Shown piece by piece: positions 50,901 to 63,419 of a stretch of 64,000 nucleotides of DNA (its first letter is position 1; each line of letters opens with the position of its first letter). The translations under genes and the position numbers were made by a program. The notes under the pieces were generated by a model. That model had not been told where the DNA came from. It ran no database searches and worked only from the letters and a program-made list of their open reading frames with translations. Source of the stretch: Varroa destructor (Eukaryota; Arthropoda; Arachnida; Mesostigmata; Varroidae); the NCBI RefSeq assembly GCF_002443255.2, contig NW_019211459.1:4711669-4775668 (forward strand), written 5' to 3'.

Positions 50901-50940
50901 TAACCGTACGAAACAGAGTCAGCCTGCAGACAGCAGCTGA
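44974..50940 (+). CDS. CAPZB: F-actin-capping protein subunit beta
   Basis: The beta subunit pairs with the alpha subunit to cap actin filament barbed ends in the cytoplasm. Exons: 44974-44979 (ATG TCG), 48551-48762, 49247-49442, 49698-49880, 50316-50455 and 50832-50940 (TGA). All junctions are GT-AG and agree in phase, giving 281 residues against about 272-277 in vertebrates. Hallmarks are [11 protein letters not shown] near the N-terminus, [75 protein letters not shown] and VVNGLRS. The two-codon first exon gives MSNDVQLD, the usual family start, and is preferred over a non-ATG read-through before 48551. The tail beyond residue 255 is divergent, as in other species. I am very sure of the identity and fairly sure of the tiny first exon. 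Confidence 0.96.
44980..48550 (+). other. CAPZB: First intron of CAPZB
   Basis: A 3.6-kb intron beginning GTAAGT and ending ATGCAG. It is AT-rich, with a long imperfect hairpin at 48230-48280 and a short CA repeat at 46310-46322. None of its ORFs has a recognisable product. Confidence 0.65.
48230..48280. repeat. 24-bp near-perfect hairpin in CAPZB intron 1
   Basis: The arms 48230-48253 and 48257-48280 pair over 24 bases with a single mismatch and a 3-base loop. The arm contains ACACCCCACCCCTATAG. Such a long GC-containing stem stands out in AT-rich intron sequence. It could be a remnant of a foldback element or a structured intronic RNA. Confidence 0.85.
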
Positions 50941-53900
50941 TTGATGCGACGCGAGAGGCCCAACTCACTCGCCGTGCCCTAACGAACCTAATACGGCAAC
51001 AGCAGTAACAACTATCTAAAATGATGATCGACGATTGTTCCCACCTATGTCAGCTACGCACAGCCAAGCAGTCCACCGAGATTATGCTTTAACAGCGTAA
51101 GGCCCCAAACAAAGCCGCGCGCGCTAGTTAGTAACTGACGTATACCCGATGACAATGAAAATGTAAACAAGAACGCTACCTGGAGGCCTAGATAGTCGCT
51201 GGAAATTGAATTAAGAATTTGCCGAACTTACCGGGGATTGCTCGTCAGTCATGCAGTAAAACGGCATTGCTTTTCCACTGTGGAGGCTGTTTTGATGATG
51301 ATGACGATAACTACGGAATGAGACCGTTGTCGTTTATGTTGGCCGAGTCCATACGTGCGTCCGTGAATAATTAGAAAAAGATATCTATCTTGTGTAGCAA
51401 TATCTGCAGTAACAGTAACAACGACATCAAAGCGTCACGATCATCCGTAAATCGGCGCAGATAAAGACGAGAAAAATCGTACATTTTTTGCATCTCGCTG
51501 TTTGTAGACATGACGACGATGATGACGAGCGTGTTGCCTCATTTTTTTTCGTTTTTCCTTCTATCTGGCAACAAACAAGTAAGGGATATTGTAGGAGACA
51601 ATAGGCGAAAACATTACGACGCTTGCTGGAAGCGTACCTCGACAGATCGAAACCGAATATAATAGATCTGAATCATATGTATTTAATTATTGCTGTTCAT
51701 GACTTTTCTCATGGTAGAAACCATAATGGCACGATAATTTCATAACTTATGGAAGCTTTGTAGACAAAACGTACGAATGATGATTCACTTGAAGAACAAG
51801 ACAAAATCATCGGAGGCAGATAGACAGCGCGTAAGAAGTGGTATTGCCAAGAACAACGATTTTGCTCGTATAGTATACAAATTGCCGTGACGGGACGCAA
51901 AAAAAATCGCTAACAGCTTAGCTTATTTATTAAGAAGATATTATAAGATAAGATCGTACTATGTAGCGCTCACGTGGAGCTATCGAAAATTACCTCGCAA
52001 GCACAAACTGCTTATATAGGACTGAAAAACAACATCAATGATTGCTCCTACAATTTGATGGATAACAAAGAACAATGTTAACATTATCAATACTGATAGA
52101 TATAAATATTATATATGAATATACTTGGCTGAACATGATTCTGATGAAAAACGTAATTGAGAAGAATGGGATAATTGTCGACCAACTGGTGTTATACAGA
52201 GGGAATGATACGATTAAATGAATACAACGCATCGTGATGATTGGATTTAAAAAGATATGATTCATGGTTCGTTTGTAATGAAGATATCTTAAAAACGTTG
52301 TGCTTCTACTGGTGTTGACTTTGCCAGATAAACAGCAACGCTAAGAGAATGTCTTCGAAATACCGAATATTGATCTGCAAGAAGGTATACTAATGATCGA
52401 AGAACAGCGGCAGAATTTCGACGAGGCTCTCTGCAAGAAAGAAAGAAGATTACCGGAGAGATAGCATCTAAGCGAATCGGAATATTCTTTATGGTATAGG
52501 AGGAGCGTAAGGAAACAAATGCGAAAATTACTGCGACACAGAGAAAAATCATTGTAGAAATTGATGAATTAAGCCATAGTACTTAGATAATTCGGGTTTG
52601 CGAAACTGTGACAGCGGAGAAATAAAGTAGAAGGAATCTACTTTTTGCTATTGTAGCCTCGTTTCGATTGTCTGTGATGACCAGACGAGAAATACAAGAT
52701 AGGTGCAAAGGCGTACGTTCATTTTTGCTGGCATCGTAACATTATTAGCCGCAGCAGAACTAGCGATTCTGACGAGAAGCATTGAAAAACGCACATACAT
52801 ACACATATAAGAACCCCAAAAAACGTGACAAAAAAATACTGCAAAATACTAGCAGACTTTTTATCGGTATTTGACAAGGACTATTAATAATGCACATCTT
52901 TTACAAAATTGAGAAACTGATGCTTACCCGCACTATGCTGGGAAAACGTTATTCGACCTGTAAAATAACACCTTACGTACTACTGTTAAATTGCGAAATG
53001 CCTTGTGGATCACACTGAGCACAAAAGTAAACAACAACGAAAAATACAATATGGAGGTCAAACGATATAAAAATTAAGGGACGGACGAGCTCGCGCACGC
53101 ATAAAAAAAATACGGATAGTACAGAGGTACAGCAATAAGAAAAAAACCTTTGCAATTAATACTGCACTACGGCAGGTGTATATGGCCGTCTTCTGGCAAT
53201 GTTATCTTTTTTTAAAAATTGCAGTTTTTTTAAAACTGCAATTATCAGTCTCAAGCAACTGCTGCATGTCATTGCGAACGCTTCAGAAGACTTACTCTCC
53301 GTGGAGGCGAATTTTTCGCGAAAGTAGGGGTAGGCAATAATTCAACCGAATGCTATAATGGATTGTCGAGCCAATAAAAAAACATGCAGCTCGCTAGTTT
53401 TCACTTCGGGTTGCGCGAATTTATACAAAACTTCTAGAAATACATAAATAGAAATTGCTGATGAGAGCTTTAAAAACGTGCGAGAGTACTTTCAAAAACG
53501 TCAGAGGAACCGGGCACTTCATACAAAAAACACCTTAGTCTCTTCCAGTAACGCCTTTTCGGGGATAAAAGAATACTAGTGAAGTATTCTGGAATTTGAA
53601 ATACTAATTTGGCATCATCAAGAGTATAAAAAATATAAATGCTGACCAAACAGATGTCTAGATGCGGCAGATGTCGCCGGACAGCATAGAATTTCGATGA
53701 CTGGAATTCAAGGATGAAAAGGGGAAAGAATATGTCTGTATATAAACATCATAGTGGAAGCAATATTGATCTTCGAGGACACCTTACCACTCGTCTCTAT
53801 CCAAGTATCTGGAATATTATGGGAGCCTCTGAAAATAGAATCAAGTGAATCGATTGATCCTTAATTTTTAGTGGCTTGTTCGTGTTTTTCTTACATTCGT

Positions 53901-54970
53901 GCGCAAACAGTGCTCGTTTAGTGCTGTTTTTACCTTGTTAACAGGATGTCAAAGGAGATGCTAACGAAAGTCTGGTGATGCAATAACGAGACATTTGATC
54001 TGGCGGCCTATGGGAGACTGTAGGACCACGAAGCCGTTATGGGTGGTAAATACTAACAACCAAGTAGACTTAGATGCGGGCGGACGACGAAACTGTAGGG
54101 ATCGGCTCATTAGTTCGCGATAATCGCTTCCGTTCGGAACACCCTGCATACATACGGAAGATTCTGTGCACTAATACATGAAATGCGAAATGAAGACAAC
54201 GGAGATGTTGCAGATAGCTGGCTCGCAGCCAACTTGTACCAAACGTTGAGTGAGAAGGAACAAATGGAAATGTTACACAGTCTTGTAGTGATGATAACGT
54301 GTAACAATAATATGTTTCATAACAAAGAATAATAGTGACAATGAGTCTTTATTTTACTGTTGCACGTGTGATATAATAATAGTATTAATAATAATTAATC
54401 TAAATGAAATTTCTTGTGGAATTACTTTCAGTTTTTGTTCTAGTTAGAATAGGAGATACCTTTTAGACAACTTCGAAAGCAACGGGTAGTCAGGTTCAAG
54501 CCAATAACTTATATGCATTTTTTGTAACGCATGGTATGAAGTTATCGCTCGAATCAATGCAATAAATCTTATACGCGGTAATGAAGAGTTAAAAAATACT
54601 ATCAGTAAAGTAAGCGTAGCACTTGCCAATTGGAACCCATTACCCTATTTTACCAAGTGGATAATATTACTATTTAAACCACTTAACTGACTGCTTTCTA
54701 CTTCAGAAGGAAAGGAAAAATGCAAATTAAGATTTTTAAAATGTGGGTAAATAGGTGTTTTATTTGTTTGAGCTTATGACCATGGGCAGAATCTCGTTAT
54801 AGGGTTGTGATTATACCAAACTTTATATTAATGGCTTCAAAACAAAAATTATCCGTGCCATCAAACATTCGTTTAAACACATTTACATTAAAAACGTTGC
54901 CCAGCTAATATGAATACAGATATCTATCTGTGACTAACGTGACGAAGTTGCCACGTATTATGTGAATTAT
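50941..54970. other. Tail-to-tail region between CAPZB and FAH
   Basis: The sequence just after the CAPZB stop is probably its 3' UTR; the first plus-strand AATAAA I see is at 52621-52626. The minus-strand FAH gene ends at 54971 and has an AATAAA at 54759-54764. A small hairpin (AATTGCAGTTT with its complement) is near 53217-53244. The ORF at 53961-54149 on the minus strand has a protein-like composition but no family match. Confidence 0.5.
54759..54764 (-). terminator. FAH: Likely FAH polyadenylation signal
   Basis: AATAAA on the minus strand, about 207 bases after the FAH stop codon. It is the first such hexamer in the right orientation that I see. Confidence 0.5.
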
Positions 54971-56592
54971 TCATTGCCTCAGGCTTTCAAGACTCTTTTG
55001 CGCAGGTAGAACAACTCCGCGACAATCTCCAAACCCTATTCTTAAGCCAGGTATTTTGCAGTGACCCCTTATAATGACCTCATCATTATCCTGAAGGAAC
55101 TTTCGGGATCCACCGTTTTCTAAAGCTACATCCTTGGTGCCCCGCCAACTGAGTTCTAGCATCGAACCAAAGGAGTTTTCAGACGGTCCACTAATCGTGC
55201 CTGATGCAAGCAGATCACCGGGGCGCATGTTACAACCAGTAATCGAATGATGTGTTAATTGCTGTTTCATAGTCCAGTACAGATGCTTGAAATTGGAACG
55301 GCATACAGTAGACTCCGCAGCCCCTAAGGGCTTGATTGCCACTTGCAGCTCAATGTCGAACGAATAAGGGTCTTGATGTCTGAGGTAGGACATTGGTTGA
55401 GGATCCTGCGGATAGTTATTGACCTTGAACGGTTCCAAAGCTTCCATCGTTACGACCCATGGACTGACTGTAGTTCCGACATTCTTAGAAAGAAATGGTC
55501 CCAGCGGGAGATACTCCCATTTTTGAATATCTCGTGCCGACCAATCGTTCATAAGAACCATTCCGAAGATATGTTCCTCGGCCTCACCGATGGCAATAGG
55601 TTCACCCAACTTATTGGGTGGGCCTACAAAAAATGCCATCTCTAGTTCAAAATCCATCAACGTACTGGGGCAAAATTGCGGCGGTTTTGAATCGTCCGGT
55701 CGTATCTGACCCCATGGTCTGTGTAATGGTGTACCAGAGACGACTAACGACGAAGCTCGACCGTGATATCCTACTGGCAAATATTTCCAGTTGGGCATAA
55801 GCGCGTTGTCTTTTCCACGGAACATGATGCCTACGTTAGTGGCATGATCAAGAGAAGAGTAGAAGTCGGTGTAATCACCAATCTGTGCAGGTAGATGCAT
55901 TGTTACTTCAGACTGCAAAATGAGCGCCTTTTGACGGAGGCCTGCATCGTCGCGCAGTGCTGGTTCGTCTACTGATAGAAGCCGTTGTAGATTGACTCGT
56001 GCTTCATGCCAAGCTGGAAATAGTCACAAAAAACGTATTGCTTCATTCGGGTTCACTTCAGGTAATTAACATACAGTGCAAAAAACGTGAATACGAGTTG
56101 GACGAAAGAAACGTATAGTTACAATAATTTTCAATACAATACGAGCCTTTCTATAAGGAGCAGAAGTGTACGGCTTGAATATTTTCTTTTCGTATAATTA
56201 TAGTTATGTAGAATTAATATCCTATGTGCCACAATCCCTATATATTATATTTTTAGACGTACAGAAGAACTTCCATCCAAGTAGGAAGTGCAATTGTAAT
56301 ACATGCAATGCCATCTCCCTTCATAATTTATTCCTCCCTAGCACTAAGTAAAATATGTTATACCTGGTCGACCCAATGCCATAAATTCGTTCAGCGACTC
56401 TCTGTGAAATACATGCAACTTTCCAGCGAGCTTGTCCACTTTGAACAGATGCGTAACTAAACCAACGTCAAGAACGTACTCTCCAATAGCTACGCCGATA
56501 TGGCGATTTGCTTTTTCCCCACGAGAAAACACGCCATACGGAAGGTTCTCCAGTGGGAAGTCACTCTCGTTAGGCACTTGTACGAAACTCAT
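54971..56592 (-). CDS. FAH: Fumarylacetoacetase
   Basis: The enzyme hydrolyses 4-fumarylacetoacetate to fumarate and acetoacetate, the last step of tyrosine breakdown, in the cytosol. There are two exons, 56364-56592 and 54971-56013, joined in phase 1 (GTATAA donor, TTTCCAG acceptor), giving 423 residues against 419 in human. The N-terminal SH3-like domain is mostly in exon 1 and the catalytic beta-roll in exon 2. The metal ligands and catalytic residues fall at the same numbers as in the mammalian enzyme: Asp126, His133, Arg142, Tyr159, Glu199, Glu201, Asp233, Tyr244 and Lys253, the last within PFLSKN. Motifs such as [24 protein letters not shown] and [14 protein letters not shown] are intact, so the product should be active. 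The start ATG gives the family's usual [19 protein letters not shown] opening. A polyadenylation signal lies about 210 nt past the stop. Confidence 0.98.
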
Positions 56593-57121
56593 ATTTTCAG
56601 TGATGTCGATCGGATTTCAATATACACAAAAAACGTATGACTTCCTTTCCGAACGAATGCAGTTTTACAACGATAGCAGTGGAACAAAGACACTATCGGA
56701 CTATTTTAATAGAACCGCTTTTAAGTGTGGCCGAGCAAACTGTTGCCTGGTCGTTATTTAGAGTCAGCCGTGAAGCTTTTTTCACTCATCAGCGCTAAAT
56801 TTTGCCCAATAGAGAAAGGATCGAATGATGCGGCCGCAGTATGTTGTTTTGAGCGATAGGCGCTTGGATAAACGCAGACACACGCACGGGTGTTAACGAC
56901 GCATGCGCCACCACCAGCATTTGCGGTGTAAAAACTCGCACAGTGTATCGAGCGCAGAGGGCAATAGCAGCAGTAGCACTGATAAGTTTAAAACCGATTC
57001 CGTAAGCAATTTGAGATGGCTACGAGTGTCTGGCGTATTTGCCTTGTTGTCTAGAAATTGTTGCACGGTTTGAAGGATAGCACAGTGAATAAAAAAGGTA
57101 GAGAAGCATAATTACATACAG

Positions 57122-57374
57122 CGGAACTCACCGTCCATATATCCGCTATACTTTCGAAACCTACCGGAATGGGTTCAAAAAAGACACCCTATTGGATATA
57201 AAGACACAAAGGTCCCAATTGCCAGTTTCCGTTTAGACAGCAACCTCTTCCAGTGTGCTAAAGGCAGCTCCAAGCGATCGGCGATTTCATCTAGATATTT
57301 GAAGATTAAAACAATCGCGCAAAAGCGGAAACTAGAACAGCAGCTCTCTTCTTTGGCAAAGGCTGAGTAAATCG
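57122..57374 (+). CDS. Possible exon upstream of FAH, strand uncertain
   Basis: On the plus strand an 83-codon frame without a start runs from a possible acceptor (ACATACAG) to TAA, encoding a Lys/Arg-rich segment that ends KRKLEQQLSSLAKAE; AATAAA signals follow near 57587-57610. An ATG with a strong context at 57016 could begin such a gene, but I could not find a donor of matching phase. On the minus strand the same bases are open after a good acceptor (GATTTACTCAG) and read KYLDEIADRLELPLAHWKRL. Both readings cannot be real, and I match neither to a family. Confidence 0.25.
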
Positions 57375-58280
57375 TGAGGACAACTATTCAGAGCGATGCT
57401 AGCACGGCTTTGCCCCAAGCTCAACCAGGGGTTATTTCTAGGCCTTTTTTTGAAAATTGCAATGAATTAACTTTATGTAATATTTATACTACATCATACA
57501 TGAACGAAATGACAACACACCTTCGATGATGTGCGCCAGCTATACCATTTTGTAAATTCCGTCTATGCAAATCTTGGTATAGATTTAAATAAATATAAAT
57601 ACAAATAAAAATATCGATATCCCAATTATCTGTGACATATCTAACAGCATATATATATTTATATATGAACCGTAGTTAAGTTTGTGATGCAAGACCTAAA
57701 AAATTTATTATTGAGAGGGTCCAGTAGGCTAAGGCGCTTCGCTTGTTGAAATTTGCAGCCTAATAACAGCGTCAAAGGATAGGGCACACAACCAATGATT
57801 TTCGCTCGGCTCTTAGACAGATACTATCCACGCAATATGGAGTTTTTTTTTACCGCAGCCAGCATCTGCAGCCGCCCGTGTATCGTGTACGACAGGCGCT
57901 GTGTAGAAAAACCATTATTCGTCTCCTTATAATTGATTAAAATCAAAAGTATACCCTCTTTTCGGCTCAGGTACGTATGGTAAATAAATAAAAGGTAGTC
58001 GAGCTTCTCTTCAGCTTATTGTACATGTTAGAAATTGAACGAGGTTTCACTTTTGTTACCTCTCTAATTGAACATTAGTCATTTGGCAAATTACAGCGTC
58101 ATTCCTCCGAAGTACTAGCATACTTCTCAATCCAACATGCAACTGTGTGGAACGTGTAGAAATACTATATATATTGACATTTATCCTCTTCTACAAGCAT
58201 TTAAGTGATTCCTTCATAGTACAGTAAACGACCCCGATCTTTGGGCCATAATTGTTAAGAATATTTTTTGTGTCACGCGG

Positions 58281-58526
58281 TCATGATGCTGTTAGTGAAG
58301 GAAAGCGCAATGGAAATGACACAATGGTATCCTGTTTAATGAATTTCGAAAATGACGCTTTGAAGTAATTTCGCTTATTCGATTCATATTTTAGTTTTTT
58401 TGGGGGGTTATAATTGACTACACACGCTCCTTTCGCAATAGTGCTGTAACTAGGGGTCAACTTTTCTTTATCATAATGAAGGGCAGTAGGGCCATTTTCG
58501 GTCTTCCTCTTGCCAACGAGCAGACA
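58281..58526 (-). CDS. Possible terminal exon partner of 60655-60843
   Basis: Eighty-one codons are open from a possible acceptor to TGA. The start, GKRKTENGPTALHYDKEK, looks protein-like; the rest is Lys/Asn/Ser-rich and less convincing. There is no ATG within it, so it can only be coding as an internal or last exon. No family recognised. Confidence 0.25.
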   Translation of the reverse strand, partial: CLLVGKRKTENGPTALHYDKEKLTPSYSTIAKGACVVNYNPPKKLKYESNKRNYFKASFSKFIKQDTIVSFPLRFPSLTAS

Positions 58527-59439
58527 CTGAATTTAATTTGCAGCCTATTGCCCAAAGTGGACCAATTTAAAGTAGTACCTTAAAAGGCATACAGCGGAAA
58601 TAGTGTACAATGCCGTAAAATAAAGTCCTTTCTCAATCTAGCTTACCAAAAAAAATAAAAAAGCGGCTCCAAGCTTACTGAGACTGCCATTTCTTTCCAG
58701 TATTTCTTATGACGCTTAAATACGATTTAAATTTACAAATTAGCGCAGTAAATAAATAATAAAAGCGCGTAAATAAAACACTCTTATTTCTTACGGCAAA
58801 ACTTCCCTAGAACCTTCGGACGCCTTCGATGGTTCAAGAATGCAGTTTTAAAATGTAATGTGATGGTTTGGTATGTTTGCCTATTGCCTACCATGGCATG
58901 CCTTGAATTGGAGCTGCTGGCAAAGGTTTTCTATGATGCAAACATAGGGTTCTTTAATAAAACGGCGGAATGGATAGAAACGTATAGGATCGCTTAATAT
59001 ATTGTATAAGCTAATGGAATTATCAGATTATTGGTCGTTCAACTATGATCTTTTTCATTACTTGCTAACGAAACGCGTTTTCGAACCCGATTACACACCG
59101 CCGATATAATAAGCATTTGACTTTGGAGAGTCCACTCTGAACTCGCCATCCAAACACCAGACCTATACAATACAATGTTCCTAATTTTATGTTATTTAGC
59201 GCCTTAATTAGTAATTTTATATTTGCCTTTTTAATGTGGTCGATTTATTACTTCTGGGTATCCTAATGTTAAAAGTTTGGCGTTAATCTTTCCTAGCTCA
59301 GTACTTTGACAGATTGAAACGGCTCTTCCTAATTTAATGTGGAGAATTTAAATAAGTTTATAATGAATATGTAATAGAACAAGTAACTATACTTCCGTAA
59401 TCACACTATATGTGCACCGCACCACCGAGAACGTGTGTC

Positions 59440-59530
59440 AGCGTCAGGTAAGAGGACAGCTCCGTGGCTTAGCTAATAGCACTCTGTAAGCTTATGTGAG
59501 CAGCGGTTGATTTGCCGATCCTACGGTAAA
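59440..59530 (+). repeat. Weak tRNA-like sequence
   Basis: An A-box-like TGGCTTAGCTAATAGC is followed 24 bases later by a degenerate B box, GGTTGATTTGCC. No cloverleaf with a proper anticodon loop can be drawn by eye, so at most this is a decayed tRNA or SINE head. Confidence 0.25.
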
Positions 59531-59907
59531 AAGACACCTTCAACCGATTTCGTATGGAAAGACATTTTTTTGTGACTGAGTACTATCTGTATAATAATAT
59601 AAGCTGTTGTTTGTTGGAAGTTCCCTAGTGGAGACCAAGTACTACAGTCGTATTCTAAAAATCTCTACTGTCATAACTTCCTGTATCACACTGTAGAAGT
59701 CCAAATTTCGAAATTGAATTAAACGTGTATAGTTGGCGTGAATCTGCAGCGTTTATTTTGACAAAGAAAAGGTGTCCAGTGCATATTGGCTATTCAAGAA
59801 GCATAACACAACGATATCGCCGTAAAGCGACAAAATCAAATTCATGAAAAATAGTTAATTGTTTTTGCGCGAAATCTGAGGAGATAATAATGATCGATAA
59901 AGTTATA

Positions 59908-59909
<2 letters not shown>

Positions 59910-59948
<39 letters not shown>
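59910..59948. repeat. (AT)n microsatellite
   Basis: About 39 bases of TA repeat, flanked by short complementary sequences (AATGATCGAT and GATCATCATT) that could pair around it. Confidence 0.9.
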
Positions 59949-59950
<2 letters not shown>

Positions 59951-60654
59951 TCATCATTATCATTATCACCAATGACATCAATATAATCGCTGATAAGGGA
60001 AATACTATTCAAAAAGATATATGTAAATGATTCTGAATTCTATTCCACCAACCACGATATAGACAAAAGTACTAAAACGTTATAACCACAAAGTGCCATA
60101 GTGTTGCAGTGTTTAAGAAATACTCCAGAGCAGCCATTAATTATGCCTTAAAATACTATATCCTCGACATGTCCTCAGAGCTTCCCAATAAGACGAAAAA
60201 AAATAAATGTAATAACAGGTGAAAGCAACCGCTTGGGACTGTGACTTTCAAAAGTATCTACAACAACTTGTTATAGCTTTAGTAAACCCACTAGTGGTGT
60301 TTTTCTATGTTTCCATTCTCTACTCGCCCTGTTTCTTCTCATTTCTCATCTTCTAGCTGATTTATTGATTTTTTCCTATTGACTTTTTATGTACATTTAT
60401 ACTTCTCTTGTAATGAATGTGACTCTCGCAATTCTCGTCTTAGACAGACTCTTTGACGAGTTCTGCAATTCGATAAGTTTTTTATTTATTCTCTATTATT
60501 ATTGTTCGACTCTTGTTTCTCTTTTCTCCAACCTTGAAGATCTGTGTTCATTTTAGCTCAACTTCGATTTAATTTTTTCTTCGTTAGTGTCTTTATTAGC
60601 AGTACTCCACACTTAAAGATCAAGTCACGCTACTCCCAAAAATGGGTTCCTCAC

Positions 60655-60843
60655 CTCAAGACGCCTGATTGTCAGAAAACAGGGAGCGATGTCTTCAGGA
60701 TCGTCCTTGAATACACGGTCAACGTCGCCGATGATTATGTGGGGCCAAATACTGATTGTAGTATCTGGCCTGACTTTTTTGGAAGACGAACTATTCGTTG
60801 CTTTTTTCACGCTTATCCACCATTCACCCTTATCCTCCGCCAT
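60655..60843 (-). CDS. Candidate first exon of an uncharacterised protein
   Basis: An ATG opens 63 codons beginning MAEDKGEWWISVKKA, with IWPHIIIGDVDRVFKDDPED further on, and ends at CTTGAG|GTGAGG, a good phase-0 donor. The mix of charged and aromatic residues looks coding, but I do not recognise the family. The best downstream partner I see is 58281-58526, which starts in the required phase after AAATTCAG and runs to a stop, giving a model of about 144 residues. That joining is tentative. Confidence 0.4.
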
Positions 60844-60846
60844 TGA

Positions 60847-63384
60847 AGTGTATACCTCCTATTCCAGAAGGTGGCGCTAATTCTAGAACAAGAACGCCAA
60901 TGCTGTCGCACGCAGCTAAATCGCGGAAAAATGTTTGCACTTTTTAGTTCTTCACTCTTACCTTTATTAAGGTAATATTATTATTACATTTCTACAAAAG
61001 TGAAGAGGTTCCAATTGATAATAATAGTAATCTTTATAATGCAGATAAGACAGGTAAGGATGAAGAGCACACGGAACTTGCCAAGTTGCTACGAAACATC
61101 TATTTATGGTTTATTTATTATGGTATTTATGGTATTGAATTTTGATAGCAGAGCAATTAAATGTTTCGAGACAATTAAGTCGAAAATACAAAAAAAAATG
61201 GATCCTGACATGAATTAGAGATAAACGTAATATTTCTTTCGCGTTAAATTAAATTTATACCTCCTGAAAACTTTCGTAAAAAAATGCTGCTCAGCGTCAG
61301 ATTTACTAATTTGTAATGTCGGTTTAGCTCCTGCTAATAATATGTTAATAAAGAAATAACCAATAATGTCAGACATTTTGGTTTTTGACTGTCAGAGTAT
61401 GCACCAAATTTGTGTAGGCGGACGAAAAATTGCTCTTTGACAATTTAGCTTATCAGCAGCATGCAATGTACATCACGAAACGATGTTAGAAACTAAAGTC
61501 GGGACAAAAATATATAAGTAGTATTGATATTAACAGATGACCTTAGAGATGTAATCAATTGGGAAATTGATGAACCTGTACTTGTTGATTGATTGTTTTT
61601 GCACTTAAGATCGCCATCGATCATTCTTCTATTGACTTCGACTGTTCTGAACAGCCGCTTCGGCAAGCAGTGAAGACCTACGGAACGAAGCAGACTTTCT
61701 CCGTAAGCCAACATCACAGTTAGTTTTCTTAGTGCTTCCAATAATGATAAAATAATAGGAAAATAATATGATCAAAGATGAGGGACAGCATAAGGAACAT
61801 AACAGCTGGCTTCAAAACGCGTTCCACATCGTGCTCGAATACAATAAATGACAGTAAAATATCAAATAATTTGAAATGATGACATCGTCGCAATAATAGA
61901 ACAAACGGATCACAGTTAGTCTCCAGTTTGCCTGCTGCAAACGTGTTTTTATTTGCTTTCGTCATTAATCCCTCCACTTGTTGTCTCAACTATTCATCCG
62001 ATCCCCATGCTTACCCCTCATGGTACCACAACCAAATCAAAAGACACTATAAAAAAGTCTAACCTACGACTTTGTTGCCGGAGAAACCCTAGATGAGTTC
62101 AGCAAAACCGGGCCCGGATTGTTTCTAGTGGGGCAAGTCCTCGATGCTACAAGCATTAACGCAATGAAAAGAGCCGTAGGCAGTAGGATAAAAATACACG
62201 ACTCCAAGTTGCAGCCAGTTCGTAGTAATTGCATTGATGTTTTGTTTTCACCATCATATAATGACTAATGGTGTGAGCCAATTGATCATGACAATACTTG
62301 GATTATAAAAGCTGTTCAAAATAAAAGTCTTTGTAACGAGCTTGTCGACTTTGAGCTTCACATAACGTTTCTTCCTGCCGTATCAACATTCCTAGTCGAT
62401 TTTTGTCGTTTTTTGATCTGGTTGGCTGGGGTACCGCTTCTGTCTATACATACTCATGCTTACATTTTCATTGAGATTCTTGGCACGCGTAGCAAAATCA
62501 TTGCCATTATTAGTGTAGCATTGTGATGATATGGAGATTTGTCTAATTATCCCATTCAATGTATTCCTTCAGTTTTATTATTATATTGGTAGTGTCTTTA
62601 AATAGATTGTTGATGGTAAATAGGACGATAATTTATTCACGCATTCGTTTATGATATTTAGTTCACGTGTTTTTCCATTCACCTTATTTTAGAAAGCTTC
62701 ATTATGTTTTTTGCCTCATTATGTCAATAGTTGCAGGATAATTCGCGTAGCGATAAATGTCATATGAACGCCTCAATAATAAGCGGCCCAGAGGTCAGAA
62801 GGCAAGGTAAATTCAGCTATTTCCACCATATTGCGTGTTGAAATGTTTTATAATATGGACTGTTGTATATCCGTGTGAATGTGTGTGTGGGTGTATGCAT
62901 GTATGGATTAGATTGTTGTACACCAACTGTTCAACCGACTATTTCATCAAATGTTTCAAGTTCTATATTTTTCTATGCGCTTTATTCGTTTATTATAGCT
63001 TGGAGGATGGAAAACTCTCCAGTTACTTTTACTCTGGCAACAACAGAAGGTCTTGATGATAACAAACAGCAGTGGAAAATCAACTTCTCACTCTGTAATT
63101 ATCTCCTGTTTTTCTTATTTGTTCATTCAAAGCATCCACAATTAATAGTCAGTAGACATTGTTATCTTTGTCCTTCTGTGCTATCTTTCATATATTTTAC
63201 ACGGTGCTAGCGTATACGGTGATCCGATCGTTCCGCCATGTCCACACATTTTAAGCATCATTTTTCCGTAGACTACCGCTGCTCGTAGTTAAAACGATTT
63301 ACAAGCTTTTTCTAGTTCTCAACCGTGCAAGCATCATTACTTGCGTCACCACTATTCCTCATTACGACTTTAGTATATTTATTT

Positions 63385-63419
<35 letters not shown>

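Noticed and set aside
53961..54149. Minus-strand ORF of 62 codons between CAPZB and FAH
   Set aside because: The composition is plausible but there is no family match, no exon partner and no conserved motif.
62995..63055. A segment reading LEDGKLSSYFYSGNN, resembling a ubiquitin LEDG motif
   Set aside because: Only four residues match; the downstream sequence does not follow ubiquitin and a stop comes quickly.
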